The notes: a model not told the origin generated them from the sequence alone. Positions 25,843 to 34,317 are shown, numbered from the stretch's first letter. The stretch is DNA of 64,000 bases from Marinobacter panjinensis (GCF_005298175.1 NZ_SZYH01000003.1:140049-204048); one strand, 5' to 3'. Program-made: numbers and translations.

Positions 25843-26232
25843 TTAGACGCGGCGCTTTTTGGGCGGACGACAACCGTTATGGGGAATCGGCGTCACATCA
25901 GTGATGTTGGTGATCTTGTACCCGCAGCCATTCAGCGCGCGTACAGCGGATTCACGTCCGGGCCCCGGACCTTTAACCTCTACGTCCAGGTTTTTAAGGC
26001 CGTATTCAGCAGCCGCATTACCGGCTCTTTCAGCTGCTACCTGCGCAGCAAAAGGTGTACTCTTGCGTGACCCACGGAAACCGGAACCACCAGAGGTGGC
26101 CCAGGACAATACGTTGCCCTGACGGTCAGAAATGGTCACGATAGTGTTGTTGAAGGACGCGTGAATGTGCGCGACGCCATCAACAACCGTCTTTTTCACC
26201 TTTTTACGGGTACGTGTACCTGGCTTTGCCAT
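25843..26232 (-). CDS. rpsK: 30S ribosomal protein S11
   Basis: This 129-residue protein contains GVAHIHASFNNTIVTISDRQ and GCRPPKKRRV at the C-terminus, both diagnostic of S11, which lies on the 30S platform near the E-site mRNA. E. coli S11 is also 129 residues. It stands between rpsM and rpsD. Confidence 0.98.
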   Translation of the reverse strand: MAKPGTRTRKKVKKTVVDGVAHIHASFNNTIVTISDRQGNVLSWATSGGSGFRGSRKSTPFAAQVAAERAGNAAAEYGLKNLDVEVKGPGPGRESAVRALNGCGYKITNITDVTPIPHNGCRPPKKRRV

Positions 26233-26245
26233 GTTTGCCTACCTG

Positions 26246-26602
26246 TTACTTACGAATAGGTTTGCGAGGACCTTTACGGGTGCGTGCGTTGGTCTTTGTG
26301 CGCTGGCCACGGACCGGAAGGCCATGACGATGACGCAGACCACGGTGGCAACCGAGATCCTTCAAACGCTTAATGTTCATCTGAACTTCACGACGCAGAT
26401 CGCCTTCAACGGCCAGCTTGCCTACTTCGGTACGAAGTGATTCAAGCTGCTCGTCGGACAGGTCTTTGACCTTGACGTCCGGCTTTACACCGGTTGCATC
26501 GCAAAGCTTCTGGGCTGCTGTCCGGCCGACTCCAAAAATGTAAGTCAGCGAGATAACAGCATGTTTGTGATCGGGTATATTGACACCGGCTATACGTGCC
26601 AT
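26246..26602 (-). CDS. rpsM: 30S ribosomal protein S13
   Basis: This 118-residue protein begins MARIAGVNIPDHKHAVISLT and ends with the basic tail GQRTKTNARTRKGPRKPIRK. S13 sits in the 30S head and contacts L5, P-site tRNA and the bridge to 50S. I chose the ATG at 26602; the open frame upstream crosses the alpha-operon promoter. It is the first gene after that promoter. Confidence 0.98.
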   Translation of the reverse strand: MARIAGVNIPDHKHAVISLTYIFGVGRTAAQKLCDATGVKPDVKVKDLSDEQLESLRTEVGKLAVEGDLRREVQMNIKRLKDLGCHRGLRHRHGLPVRGQRTKTNARTRKGPRKPIRK

Positions 26603-26665
26603 CCAAATTACTCCGCGTTCAAAGCTTTGCTGTGTGAATTTTCCGCCACTATAAAAGGGCGCGAA

Positions 26666-26695
26666 ATAATAGCGCCTGACCCCACCTGAGGTCAA
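26666..26695 (-). promoter_or_regulatory. Alpha operon promoter within a long palindrome
   Basis: Read on the minus strand: -35 TTGACC (26690-26695), an 18-base spacer, then -10 TATTAT (26666-26671). It lies between rpmJ and rpsM and would start transcription about 55-60 bases before rpsM. The spacer and both hexamers overlap a symmetric palindrome centred at 26685.5, with arms AATAGCGC (26668-26675) and GCGCTATT (26696-26703) and inner GACC/GGTC. Confidence 0.78.
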
Positions 26696-26743
26696 GCGCT
26701 ATTAATCGTACCCTCTGCAATGTCAGTGCTGAATCCGTAAGGA

Positions 26744-26857
26744 TTAACCCTGGCGCTGCTTGTGACGAGGCTCCGAGCAAATGACTCTTACCGAGCCATT
26801 GCGACGAATTACTTTGCAGTTACGGCAAATTTTCTTTACCGAAGCGCGTACTTTCAT
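26744..26857 (-). CDS. rpmJ: 50S ribosomal protein L36, zinc-binding form
   Basis: This 37-residue gene begins MKVRASVKKICRNC and ends EPRHKQRQG. Cys11, Cys14, Cys27 and His32 make the zinc ribbon of the C-plus form of L36. It starts 30 bases after the secY stop and precedes the alpha-operon promoter, exactly the usual place between secY and rpsM. Confidence 0.97.
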   Translation of the reverse strand: MKVRASVKKICRNCKVIRRNGSVRVICSEPRHKQRQG

Positions 26858-26887
26858 TGTCGACTCCAGTTTTCAAGGGGAACGGGA

Positions 26888-28210
26888 TTAACCGTTCCGA
26901 CCATAGCCCTTGAGATTGGACTTCTTCATCAACGAATCATATTGATGAGACATCAGGTGCGACTGAACCTGAGCCATGAAATCCATCACCACGACTACAA
27001 CAATCAGCAGTGACGTGCCGCCCAGATAGAACGGAACATTCCCGGCCACCATCAGGAACTGAGGGAACAGGGAAACTGCTGCAATGTACATTGCACCGAA
27101 CAGCGTCAGACGAGTCAGCACACCATCAATATACTTGGCGGTCTGGTCGCCCGGACGGATGCCCGGAATAAAGGCGCCTGAGCGCTTGAGGTTATCCGCA
27201 ACTTCTTTCGGGTTGTACATCAACGCTGTATAGAAGAAGCAGAAGAATACCACTGCTGCCGCAAACAGGATGATGTACAGGGGCTGACTCGGTGCCAGTG
27301 CCTGGGAAACATCACTCAGCCACTCCATACCTTCGCCCTGGCCGAACCACTGCCCCAATGACGCCGGGAACAGCAGAATGGAGGAGGCAAAGATCGGCGG
27401 AATAACGCCGGCCATATTCACCTTCAACGGCAGATGGCTGGATTGCTGGGCAAACACACGTCGACCCTGCTGCCGCTTGGCATAGTTGATGGTCAGGCGA
27501 CGCTGTCCGCGCTCCATGAACACCACAAAGCCAACCACGGCAATGGCCAGGATAGCGATACCCAGAACCACCAGCAGGCTCATCTCACCATTACGTGCCT
27601 GCTCCAGTGTCTGACCAATGGCCCCTGGCAGACCCGCAACGATGCCGGCAAAGATCAGCAACGATATGCCGTTGCCAACGCCGCGCTCGGTGATCTGCTC
27701 ACCCAGCCACATCATGAACACGGCACCACTGACGAATGAAACCACCGCCACAAAGTGGAAGCTGAAGCTGTCGTTAAAGGTCACACCCTGAGAGGCCAGC
27801 CCGACAGAAATACCAAAGCCCTGAACCAGGGCCAGGATAACCGTACCATACCGCGTGTACTGACTGATCTTGCGACGACCAGCCTCGCCCTCTTTCTTCA
27901 GCTGCTCCAGTGTCGGATTGACCGCTGTCATGAGCTGCATGATGATAGAGGCCGATATGTACGGCATGATACCAAGTGCGAAGATACTCATCCGCTCAAG
28001 CGCACCACCGGAAAACATGTTGAACATGCTCAGGATTGTGCCCTGATTCTGCTCAAACAATGCTGCCAGACGATCGGGGTTGATACCCGGCACCGGAATG
28101 TGGGCACCGATCCGGTACACCAGCAATGCCAGGAAGACAAACCAGAGCCGCGATCGCAGCTCTGCCAGTCCTTTACCCGCGCCCGCAGGCAATGATGCGT
28201 TCTTGGCCAT
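26888..28210 (-). CDS. secY: Protein translocase subunit SecY
   Basis: This 440-residue integral membrane protein has ten hydrophobic segments and conserved SecY blocks: YRIGAHIPVPGINP near the start, FNMFSGGALERMSIFALGIM, the plug-region helix, GIPPIFASS-type VIPPIFASSILLFPAS, and FFYTALMYNPKEVADNLKRS in the C-terminal cytoplasmic loop that binds SecA or ribosomes. It forms the Sec channel with SecE (53646-54014) and SecG. E. coli SecY has 443 residues. It follows rplO in the spc operon. Confidence 0.98.
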   Translation of the reverse strand: MAKNASLPAGAGKGLAELRSRLWFVFLALLVYRIGAHIPVPGINPDRLAALFEQNQGTILSMFNMFSGGALERMSIFALGIMPYISASIIMQLMTAVNPTLEQLKKEGEAGRRKISQYTRYGTVILALVQGFGISVGLASQGVTFNDSFSFHFVAVVSFVSGAVFMMWLGEQITERGVGNGISLLIFAGIVAGLPGAIGQTLEQARNGEMSLLVVLGIAILAIAVVGFVVFMERGQRRLTINYAKRQQGRRVFAQQSSHLPLKVNMAGVIPPIFASSILLFPASLGQWFGQGEGMEWLSDVSQALAPSQPLYIILFAAAVVFFCFFYTALMYNPKEVADNLKRSGAFIPGIRPGDQTAKYIDGVLTRLTLFGAMYIAAVSLFPQFLMVAGNVPFYLGGTSLLIVVVVVMDFMAQVQSHLMSHQYDSLMKKSNLKGYGRNG

Positions 28211-28227
28211 TTAGTCCTCGACTCGCC

Positions 28228-28662
28228 TTAGTCTTCGACTTTACCGCCCGCGGCGGTGATCGCCTCGCGTGCGCCTTTGGTCACTTTCAGACCCTTGACG
28301 GTCACCGCACGGCTCAGTTCGCCGGACAGAATGACCTTCGCCTCACGAATTTCCTCGCGAACGATGTCAGCTTTCTTCAGAGCCTCGAGATCGGCAATAT
28401 CGCCGTCAACTTTCGCCAGTTCGTTTAGACGAATTTCGGCCACATAGCGCTGCTGGCGCGAGGTGAAACCAAATTTCGGCAGACGACGGGCCAACGGCTG
28501 CTGACCACCCTCGAAACCGGGAGCTACACTGCCACCGGAACGGGCTTTAAGACCCTTGTGACCACGACCGCCGGTCTTGCCGAGGCCGCTGCCGATACCG
28601 CGACCCACACGCTTGGCGGCGGGACGTGAACCAGGCTCTGGACTAAGTTCGTTCAGACGCAT
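28228..28662 (-). CDS. rplO: 50S ribosomal protein L15
   Basis: This 144-residue protein contains MRLNELSPEPGSRPAAKRVG, the glycine-rich loop GIGSGLGKTGGRGHKG, and the C-terminal AGKVED-type end (AAGGKVED). E. coli L15 is 144 residues. It lies between rpmD and secY. Confidence 0.98.
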   Translation of the reverse strand: MRLNELSPEPGSRPAAKRVGRGIGSGLGKTGGRGHKGLKARSGGSVAPGFEGGQQPLARRLPKFGFTSRQQRYVAEIRLNELAKVDGDIADLEALKKADIVREEIREAKVILSGELSRAVTVKGLKVTKGAREAITAAGGKVED

Positions 28663-28663
28663 C

Positions 28664-28852
28664 TTAGCTCTCCTCTACCTGCACCAGGTAGTTAACCCGG
28701 TTGATCATGCCGCGGATGGACGGTGTATCTTCCACTTCCACGGTGTGACCGATTTTACGGAGACCCAGGCCCTTCACACACAGTTTGTGCTTGGGCTGAC
28801 AGCCGATGGGGCTGCGGGTCAGTGTTACTTTGATCGTTTTTGCGTTCGCCAT
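28664..28852 (-). CDS. rpmD: 50S ribosomal protein L30
   Basis: This 62-residue protein begins MANAKTIKVTLTRSPIGCQP and contains the L30 core GLGLRKIGHTVEVED and MINRVNYLVQVEE. I chose the ATG at 28852 with the conserved N-terminus; the frame stays open 16 codons further into rpsE. It is between rpsE and rplO. Confidence 0.97.
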   Translation of the reverse strand: MANAKTIKVTLTRSPIGCQPKHKLCVKGLGLRKIGHTVEVEDTPSIRGMINRVNYLVQVEES

Positions 28853-28856
28853 GACT

Positions 28857-29357
28857 TCAACCCAGAATCTCTTCCACGGATTTACCGCGCTTGGCTGCAA
28901 TATCTTCAGGCGCTTGAGTTGCCTGGAGACCCTTGATGGTGGAACGTACCACGTTCACCGGGTTGGTAGACCCGTAACACTTGGACAGTACGTTCTGCAC
29001 ACCCGCAACTTCCAGTACCGCACGCATCGCACCACCGGCGATGATACCGGTACCTTCTGATGCCGGCTGCATGTAGACCTTGGAGCCACCATGCTGCGCT
29101 TTAACCGCGTACTGCAGGGTGTTTCCGTCAAGCGGGATGTCGACCATGTTCTTGCGTGCAGCTTCCATCGCTTTCTGGATCGCAACCGGCACTTCACGCG
29201 CCTTGCCACGACCGAAACCAACGCGTCCTTTACCATCACCCACTACAGTCAGTGCAGTGAAGGCAAAAATACGACCGCCTTTAACAACCTTGGCGACGCG
29301 ATTGACCTGAACCAGCTTCTCCTGGAGCTCAGGCGCCTTCTGTTCGTTAACGCTCAT
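28857..29357 (-). CDS. rpsE: 30S ribosomal protein S5
   Basis: This 166-residue protein has the double-stranded RNA-binding-like S5 domain (VNRVAKVVKGGRIFAFTALT) and the C-terminal domain with GGAMRAVLEVAGVQNVLSK and KGLQATQAPEDIAAKRGK. S5 shapes mRNA entry and decoding accuracy. I chose the ATG at 29357, which has GGAG just upstream; the codon at 29366 is GTG and overlaps that site. Length equals E. coli S5 (167 with Met). Confidence 0.98.
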   Translation of the reverse strand: MSVNEQKAPELQEKLVQVNRVAKVVKGGRIFAFTALTVVGDGKGRVGFGRGKAREVPVAIQKAMEAARKNMVDIPLDGNTLQYAVKAQHGGSKVYMQPASEGTGIIAGGAMRAVLEVAGVQNVLSKCYGSTNPVNVVRSTIKGLQATQAPEDIAAKRGKSVEEILG

Positions 29358-29369
29358 CTTCTCCACCTC

Positions 29370-29717
29370 TTAGAATTGCAAGCCAGCTTCACGGGCTGCG
29401 TCGGCCAGAGCCTGAACGCGACCATGATAACGGTAACCGGAGCGGTCAAAAGCGACCTGCTCTACACCTGCTGCCTTGGCACGCTCAGCAATCAGCTGAC
29501 CGACCTTTTTGGCAGCGTCCACGTTACCGGTTGCACCCTGGCGCAGGTCCTTATCCAACGTGGAGGCAGTCGCCAGCACCTTGCTGCCGTCTGCAGTCGT
29601 AACCTGGGCATACATGTGCCGCGGTGTACGATGTACACACAGGCGGTTGGTACCCAACTTACGGATCTTCATGCGCACTTTGCGTGCGCGACGCAATCTT
29701 TCGTTATTCGCGCTCAT
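29370..29717 (-). CDS. rplR: 50S ribosomal protein L18
   Basis: This 115-residue 5S rRNA-binding protein contains RLRRARKVRMKIRKLGTNRL, the L18 block RLCVHRTPRHMYAQV, and the C-terminal FDRSGYRYHGRVQALADAAR with REAGLQF. It binds 5S rRNA with L5 in the central protuberance. It lies between rplF and rpsE. Confidence 0.98.
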   Translation of the reverse strand: MSANNERLRRARKVRMKIRKLGTNRLCVHRTPRHMYAQVTTADGSKVLATASTLDKDLRQGATGNVDAAKKVGQLIAERAKAAGVEQVAFDRSGYRYHGRVQALADAAREAGLQF

Positions 29718-29726
29718 AGTCCCGCC

Positions 29727-30260
29727 TTATTTCTTCTTGGCTTCTTTGCGTCTGACCTGCTCATCCGCATAACGAACACCCTTGCCTTTATAAGGCTCTG
29801 GCGGACGGAATGAACGGATCTCAGCAGCGACCTGGCCAACCTGTTGCTTGTCGATTCCGCGAATCACAACTTCCGTATTGGACGGAGTTTCAGCGGTAAT
29901 CCCCTCGGGCAGCTCATACTCGACCGGGTGTGAAAACCCCAGTGTCAGATTGAGCTTCTTACCTTGCGCCTGGGCACGGTAGCCTACGCCCGTCAGCGCG
30001 AGCTTGCGCTCGAAGCCTGTCGTCACACCGGTCACCATATTGTTGACCAGTGCGCGGGTAGTACCAGCAAGAGCGCGGGACTGTTTGGCTCCATCACGGG
30101 CGGCGAAGCGAAGGACATTTTCTTCCTGCGTTACGTCAACCACGTTATGGATGGTGAATTGAAGCGATCCCTTGGACCCCTTCACATTAATTTCCTGTCC
30201 GTTCAGCTTAACCTCAACACCGGAAGGCAGCACGACAGGATTATTGGCAACCCTGGACAT
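29727..30260 (-). CDS. rplF: 50S ribosomal protein L6
   Basis: This 177-residue protein begins MSRVANNPVVLPSGVEVKLN and has the two L6 repeats, with the signature PEPYKGKGVRYADEQVRRKE at the C-terminus. L6 lies near the sarcin-ricin loop at the factor-binding site. E. coli L6 also has 177 residues. Confidence 0.98.
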   Translation of the reverse strand: MSRVANNPVVLPSGVEVKLNGQEINVKGSKGSLQFTIHNVVDVTQEENVLRFAARDGAKQSRALAGTTRALVNNMVTGVTTGFERKLALTGVGYRAQAQGKKLNLTLGFSHPVEYELPEGITAETPSNTEVVIRGIDKQQVGQVAAEIRSFRPPEPYKGKGVRYADEQVRRKEAKKK

Positions 30261-30269
30261 GTGTATCTC

Positions 30270-30662
30270 CTAAAATACGGTGCAGATGACTTCGCCACCC
30301 ACGCCGGCAGCACGTGCAGCGCGGTCTGTCATTACGCCCCTGGACGTAGAGACAATCGCGACTCCCAGACCGCCGGATACTTTCGGCAGTTCCCCAGCGC
30401 CCTTGTACTGGCGCAGACTCGGACGGCTGACCCTTTTGATTTCCTCAATAACCGGCTTACCGCCGAAGTACTTGAGGCTAATGGTCAACTCGGGCTTCGC
30501 GTCAGCTGAGACGGAAAAATCGGCTACGTAACCTTCGTCCTTGAGGACCTGGGCTACGGAGATCTTCATCTTTGAAGACGGCATGGCCACATCGACCTTT
30601 TGTGCCATCTGTGCATTACGGATACGGGTAAACATATCCGCAAGCGTATCTTGCATACTCAT
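30270..30662 (-). CDS. rpsH: 30S ribosomal protein S8
   Basis: This 130-residue protein begins MSMQDTLADMFTRIRNAQMA and ends with GVAIVSTSRGVMTDRAARAA, both S8 hallmarks. S8 binds the central domain of 16S rRNA and, in E. coli, represses the spc operon at the rplE start. I chose the ATG at 30662 by comparison with the conserved 130-residue form; the upstream frame runs into the rpsN spacer. Confidence 0.98.
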   Translation of the reverse strand: MSMQDTLADMFTRIRNAQMAQKVDVAMPSSKMKISVAQVLKDEGYVADFSVSADAKPELTISLKYFGGKPVIEEIKRVSRPSLRQYKGAGELPKVSGGLGVAIVSTSRGVMTDRAARAAGVGGEVICTVF

Positions 30663-30751
30663 TGGTATGAGACTCCTGATCTTTTTAGTTGTGCAGCGGC
30701 GCGCCGCACCGCTTACCAACGGGCACCTGACCTGCGGTCAGAGTACCTGCC

Positions 30752-31057
30752 TTACCAGCTTGCTTTGGTCAGACCCGGAACATCACCGCGCATGCCAGCT
30801 TCACGCAACTTGATACGTGACAGCTTGAACTTGCGCAGGACGCCGTGGGGACGACCTGTAATCTGGCAACGATTACGAAGACGCGAGGGAGACGCATCGC
30901 GAGGAAGCTGTTGCAGCTTCATCTGTGCGTTCCAACGGTCGTCGTCGCTGGAATTCGGGTTTTTGATAATTCCCTTGAGTTCAGCGCGCTTGGCCGCGTA
31001 TTTCGCGACGGTTGCTTCCCGCTTGAACTCACGGTTCTTCATGGAAACCTTAGCCAT
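30752..31057 (-). CDS. rpsN: 30S ribosomal protein S14, zinc-free long form
   Basis: This 101-residue protein contains MAKVSMKNREFKREATVAKY, RDASPSRLRNRCQITGRPHG and ends GMRGDVPGLTKASW. It is the long form without the CxxC zinc pairs. S14 is in the 30S head. E. coli S14 also has 101 residues. A second, zinc-containing or zinc-free paralogue elsewhere cannot be judged from this window. Confidence 0.98.
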   Translation of the reverse strand: MAKVSMKNREFKREATVAKYAAKRAELKGIIKNPNSSDDDRWNAQMKLQQLPRDASPSRLRNRCQITGRPHGVLRKFKLSRIKLREAGMRGDVPGLTKASW

Positions 31058-31069
31058 TACACTCGTTCC

Positions 31070-31609
31070 TTATTTCTTGAACGGAAAGCCAAAGGCTTTC
31101 AGCAGTTCGCGACCTTCATCGTCGGTACCGGCTGTGGTGGTAATGGTGATGTCAAGACCACGGATCTTGTCGACTCTGTCGTACTCGATCTCGGGGAAAA
31201 TGATCTGCTCACGCACGCCCATGCTGTAGTTACCACGTCCATCAAAGGACTTGGGATTCAGACCGCGGAAGTCACGAATGCGGGGTACCGCAATGTGAAC
31301 CAGACGATCAAAGAAGTCCCACATGCGCTCACCGCGCAGGGTAACTTTACAACCGATCGGCCAACCTTCACGGATTTTAAAACCCGCAACGGATTTACGT
31401 GCCAAGGTAACAACCGCTTTCTGACCAGCCAGGCGCTCAAGATCCGCCACGGCATTTTCAATAAGCTTCTTGTCACCGACCGCTTCGCCGACACCCATGT
31501 TCAGGGTGATCTTTTCGATACGCGGCACCTGCATAATGTTCTTGTAGCTGAACTCTTTCTGCAGGGCGGGTACCACTTCCTTACTGTACTGCTCTTTCAT
31601 GTTAAGCAT
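31070..31609 (-). CDS. rplE: 50S ribosomal protein L5
   Basis: This 179-residue protein contains NIMQVPRIEKITLNMGVGEA, KLIENAVADLERLAGQKAV and IRDFRGLNPKSFDGRGNYS. L5 binds 5S rRNA and contacts P-site tRNA. I chose the ATG at 31609 (MLNMKEQYSKEVVP), with GGTGG upstream, because it aligns in length with E. coli L5 (179); an ATG 3 codons later is possible. Confidence 0.97.
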   Translation of the reverse strand: MLNMKEQYSKEVVPALQKEFSYKNIMQVPRIEKITLNMGVGEAVGDKKLIENAVADLERLAGQKAVVTLARKSVAGFKIREGWPIGCKVTLRGERMWDFFDRLVHIAVPRIRDFRGLNPKSFDGRGNYSMGVREQIIFPEIEYDRVDKIRGLDITITTTAGTDDEGRELLKAFGFPFKK

Positions 31610-31624
31610 CGTAACCACCACCGC

Positions 31625-31945
31625 TTACTGGTTATCGACGACTTCTTTCGTGGACTTAAAAATCCGCACCTTGGCGCCGTCTTCCTTGATCTGGAAGCCT
31701 ACGCGATCGGCTTTGCCGGTCTGCGGATTAAAAATAGCCACGTTGGAAGCCTGGATAGGTGCTTCTTTTTCGACGATGCCACCTGGGGTGCCCGACATCG
31801 GGTTTGGCTTGGTGTGCTTCTTGATCATATTGATCCCTGAAACAACAACCCGGCCATCGTCCTGAACCTTCAGGACTTTACCACGTTTGCCTTGGTCTTT
31901 CCCCGTAGTGACGATTACTTCGTCATCTCGTTTGATCTTTTTCAT
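31625..31945 (-). CDS. rplX: 50S ribosomal protein L24
   Basis: This 106-residue protein has the KOW motif at its start (DDEVIVTTGKDQGKRGKVLK) followed by VVVSGINMIKKHTKPNP and GGIVEKEAPIQASNVAIFNP. L24 is one of the first proteins to bind 23S rRNA. It lies between rplN and rplE. Confidence 0.98.
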   Translation of the reverse strand: MKKIKRDDEVIVTTGKDQGKRGKVLKVQDDGRVVVSGINMIKKHTKPNPMSGTPGGIVEKEAPIQASNVAIFNPQTGKADRVGFQIKEDGAKVRIFKSTKEVVDNQ

Positions 31946-31961
31946 AACCGGCCTCTGGTCC

Positions 31962-32330
31962 TTAAAGTACTTCGGGTGCCAGTGAAATAATTTTCATGAA
32001 CTTCTCATTGCGCAGTTCACGGGTAACCGGTCCGAAGATACGGGTACCAATTGGTGCGTCCTGATTGTTCAGAAGTACTGCCGCATTTCCGTCGAAACGA
32101 ATAAGCGACCCGTCGGGACGACGTACACCTTTACGGGTACGTACAACGACAGCTTTCAGGACCTGGCCTTTTTTCACTTTACCGCGGGGGATGGCTTCCT
32201 TGACGGTTACCTTGATGATATCCCCAACGCTGGCGTAACGCCTATGTGAACCGCCCAGGACCTTGATGCACATAACCTGACGTGCACCACTGTTGTCCGC
32301 GACTTCAAGCATTGTTTGAGTCTGAATCAT
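31962..32330 (-). CDS. rplN: 50S ribosomal protein L14
   Basis: This 122-residue protein begins MIQTQTMLEVADNSGARQVM and contains RGKVKKGQVLKAVVVRTRK and the end MKIISLAPEVL. It contacts bridge B8. It is the first gene of the spc-type block; the 58-base gap before it shows no convincing promoter, so transcription probably continues from the S10 operon. Confidence 0.98.
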   Translation of the reverse strand: MIQTQTMLEVADNSGARQVMCIKVLGGSHRRYASVGDIIKVTVKEAIPRGKVKKGQVLKAVVVRTRKGVRRPDGSLIRFDGNAAVLLNNQDAPIGTRIFGPVTRELRNEKFMKIISLAPEVL

Positions 32331-32388
32331 GGTTGTTCTCCAGCAGAAACCACTTTGCCGTTACGACAAGACTCACCGTCCGGGCGAG

Positions 32389-32655
32389 TTACACCTTCGA
32401 TGCGCGTTCGGTGACTTCCACCAGAGCCCAGCTTTTGGTCTTAGAGACCGGGCGGGTTTCCTGGATTGTAACGGTGTCACCGATGTTGCACTGATTGCTC
32501 TCGTCGTGAGCGTGAATTTTGGATGAGCGCTTCATGTACTTACCGTACAGAGGATGCTTAACCTGGCGCTCAACCAGAACCACAATGGATTTCTCCATTT
32601 TGTTGCTCACGACCTTGCCGCTCAGGGTTCTGGCAGTTTGGGTAGCTTCAGTCAT
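32389..32655 (-). CDS. rpsQ: 30S ribosomal protein S17
   Basis: This 88-residue protein carries the S17 core GKVVSNKMEKSIVVLVERQV, KYMKRSSKIHAHDE and TVTIQETRPVSKTKSWALVE. I chose the ATG at 32655 (MTEATQTARTLSG), just after rpmC; a start at 32676 would add seven residues that overlap rpmC. S17 is a primary 16S binder. Confidence 0.97.
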   Translation of the reverse strand: MTEATQTARTLSGKVVSNKMEKSIVVLVERQVKHPLYGKYMKRSSKIHAHDESNQCNIGDTVTIQETRPVSKTKSWALVEVTERASKV

Positions 32656-32656
32656 G

Positions 32657-32848
32657 TTACTGTCCTGCCTTTTCATTCATAACCGTTTTCACGCGAGCAA
32701 TGTCACGCTTCACCTTCGGAAGAAGATGAGACTGATTCAGCTGACCTGTCGCCTTACGCATGCGCAGGTTGAACTGCTCCTTCAGGAGGTCGATCAGCTC
32801 TTTGTTCAGCTCCTCGACTGACTTGTCACGCAGCTCTGTTGCTTTCAT
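32657..32848 (-). CDS. rpmC: 50S ribosomal protein L29
   Basis: This 63-residue protein begins MKATELRDKSVEELNKELID and contains LRMRKATGQLNQ and the VKRDIARVKTVMNEK end. The ATG at 32848 shares one base with the rplP stop (TGATG). L29 lies at the tunnel exit and helps dock SRP and trigger factor. Confidence 0.97.
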   Translation of the reverse strand: MKATELRDKSVEELNKELIDLLKEQFNLRMRKATGQLNQSHLLPKVKRDIARVKTVMNEKAGQ

Positions 32849-33261
32849 CACATCACCGTCCTCGTAACAAAGGTGGTCTGTACGGGCAGCTTGGCAGCAG
32901 CAAGAGTGAATGCATCGCGAGCGATTTCCTCGGAGACGCCTTCCATCTCATAAAGCATCCGGCCAGGCTGAATCTCAGCCACCCAATACTCGACAGAACC
33001 CTTACCTTTACCCATTCGTACTTCCAGCGGCTTGCTGGAGATCGGCTTGTCCGGGAAAATCCGGATCCAGATCTTACCGCCCCGCTTGATGCGACGAGTC
33101 ATGGTACGACGCGCTGCTTCGATCTGGCGCGCAGTTATACGCCCACGGGTCGTCGCCTTCAATCCGTATTCACCGAAGCTCACCTTGTTAGCACGGTGAG
33201 CAAGACCGGTGTTACGGCCTTTCATTACCTTGCGAAATTTGGTGCGTTTTGGTTGCAGCAT
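32848..33261 (-). CDS. rplP: 50S ribosomal protein L16
   Basis: This 137-residue protein begins MLQPKRTKFRKVMKGRNTGL and contains the L16 signature RRTMTRRIKRGGKIWIRIFP and GKGKGSVEYWVAEIQPGRML. It supports the A-site region of the 50S. The arginine in the R-M-G-K-G-K-G loop, a known hydroxylation site in E. coli, is kept. One base of its stop is shared with the rpmC start. Confidence 0.98.
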   Translation of the reverse strand: MLQPKRTKFRKVMKGRNTGLAHRANKVSFGEYGLKATTRGRITARQIEAARRTMTRRIKRGGKIWIRIFPDKPISSKPLEVRMGKGKGSVEYWVAEIQPGRMLYEMEGVSEEIARDAFTLAAAKLPVQTTFVTRTVM

Positions 33262-33273
33262 TTGAGTGCCCCT

Positions 33274-33957
33274 TTACTTAGAACCTTTCTTCCCAGAGGC
33301 TTTCTTGTCGGCACGGACCTGCTCCATACCACCAAGAATCTCACCTTTGAAGATCCATACCTTGACGCCGATAATGCCGTAAGTGGTCTTCGCTTCGTAG
33401 GTCGAGTAATCGATATCTGCACGCAGTGTGTGCAGCGGTACACGACCTTCGCGATACCACTCGGAACGGGCAATTTCAGCACCCCCGAGACGACCGCCAA
33501 CCTGGATCTTGATGCCTTTCGCACCCTGGCGCATGGCGTTCTGAACCGCACGCTTCATAGCGCGACGGAACATCACACGACGCTCCAGCTGACCGGCAAC
33601 GTTCTGCGCGACCAAGCGGGCATCCAGGTCCGGCTTGCGGACTTCTTCGATGTTGATGTGCACAGGCACACCCATCATGTCGCTGACTTCGCGACGCAGA
33701 CGGTCAACATCTTCACCCTTCTTACCGATAACGATACCGGGACGGGCTGTATGGATCGTGATACGGGCGTTCTGAGCAGGGCGCTCGATCACAATCTTGC
33801 TGACAGACGCCTTAACCAGGCGTTTGTCGAGGAATTCGCGAACCTGGAGATCGTTCAACAGGTTGTTTGCGTATTCCGCTTTTTCGGCGTACCACACTGA
33901 GTTGTGCTCTTTGATCACACCCAGGCGCATGCCGGTTGGATTTACTTTATGACCCAT
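33274..33957 (-). CDS. rpsC: 30S ribosomal protein S3
   Basis: This 227-residue protein begins MGHKVNPTGMRLGVIKEHNS, has a KH domain at about 40-110 (HTARPGIVIGKKGEDVDRLR) and the C-terminal S3 domain (GRLGGAEIARSEWYREGRVP, YGIIGVKVWIFKGEILGG). S3 forms the mRNA entry tunnel with S4 and S5. Confidence 0.98.
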   Translation of the reverse strand: MGHKVNPTGMRLGVIKEHNSVWYAEKAEYANNLLNDLQVREFLDKRLVKASVSKIVIERPAQNARITIHTARPGIVIGKKGEDVDRLRREVSDMMGVPVHINIEEVRKPDLDARLVAQNVAGQLERRVMFRRAMKRAVQNAMRQGAKGIKIQVGGRLGGAEIARSEWYREGRVPLHTLRADIDYSTYEAKTTYGIIGVKVWIFKGEILGGMEQVRADKKASGKKGSK

Positions 33958-33968
33958 CTGAGCATCTC

Positions 33969-34301
33969 CTACTTGTCGGCGACCTTGACGGTGATATGAC
34001 AGGTGCGCTTGAAAATCCGGTCAGCGCGCCCCTTGGCTCGAGCTTTGATTCGCTTGAGCGTCGGACCTTCATCCACCATAACAGTGGAAACCCGCAGATC
34101 ATCTACGTCCAGACCTTCGTTGTGCTCAGCGTTGGCAATGGCAGACTCAAGAGCTTTCTTGAGAATGACCGCTGCCTTCTTAGGGCTGAAAGTCAGAATG
34201 TTCAGGGCGTCCTCAACAGCCTTGCCGCGTACTTGGTCAGCGACAAGACGCGCTTTCTGAGCTGAGAGGCGAGCGCCCTTATACTTGGCTGCTACTTCCA
34301 T
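33969..34301 (-). CDS. rplV: 50S ribosomal protein L22
   Basis: This 110-residue protein begins MEVAAKYKGARLSAQKARLV and has the long beta hairpin that lines the exit tunnel (VDEGPTLKRIKARAKGRADR). I chose the ATG at 34301, giving the same length as E. coli L22; the frame upstream is open through rpsS but not homologous. Confidence 0.98.
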   Translation of the reverse strand: MEVAAKYKGARLSAQKARLVADQVRGKAVEDALNILTFSPKKAAVILKKALESAIANAEHNEGLDVDDLRVSTVMVDEGPTLKRIKARAKGRADRIFKRTCHITVKVADK

Positions 34302-34317
34302 TTCTAATACCTCACAA

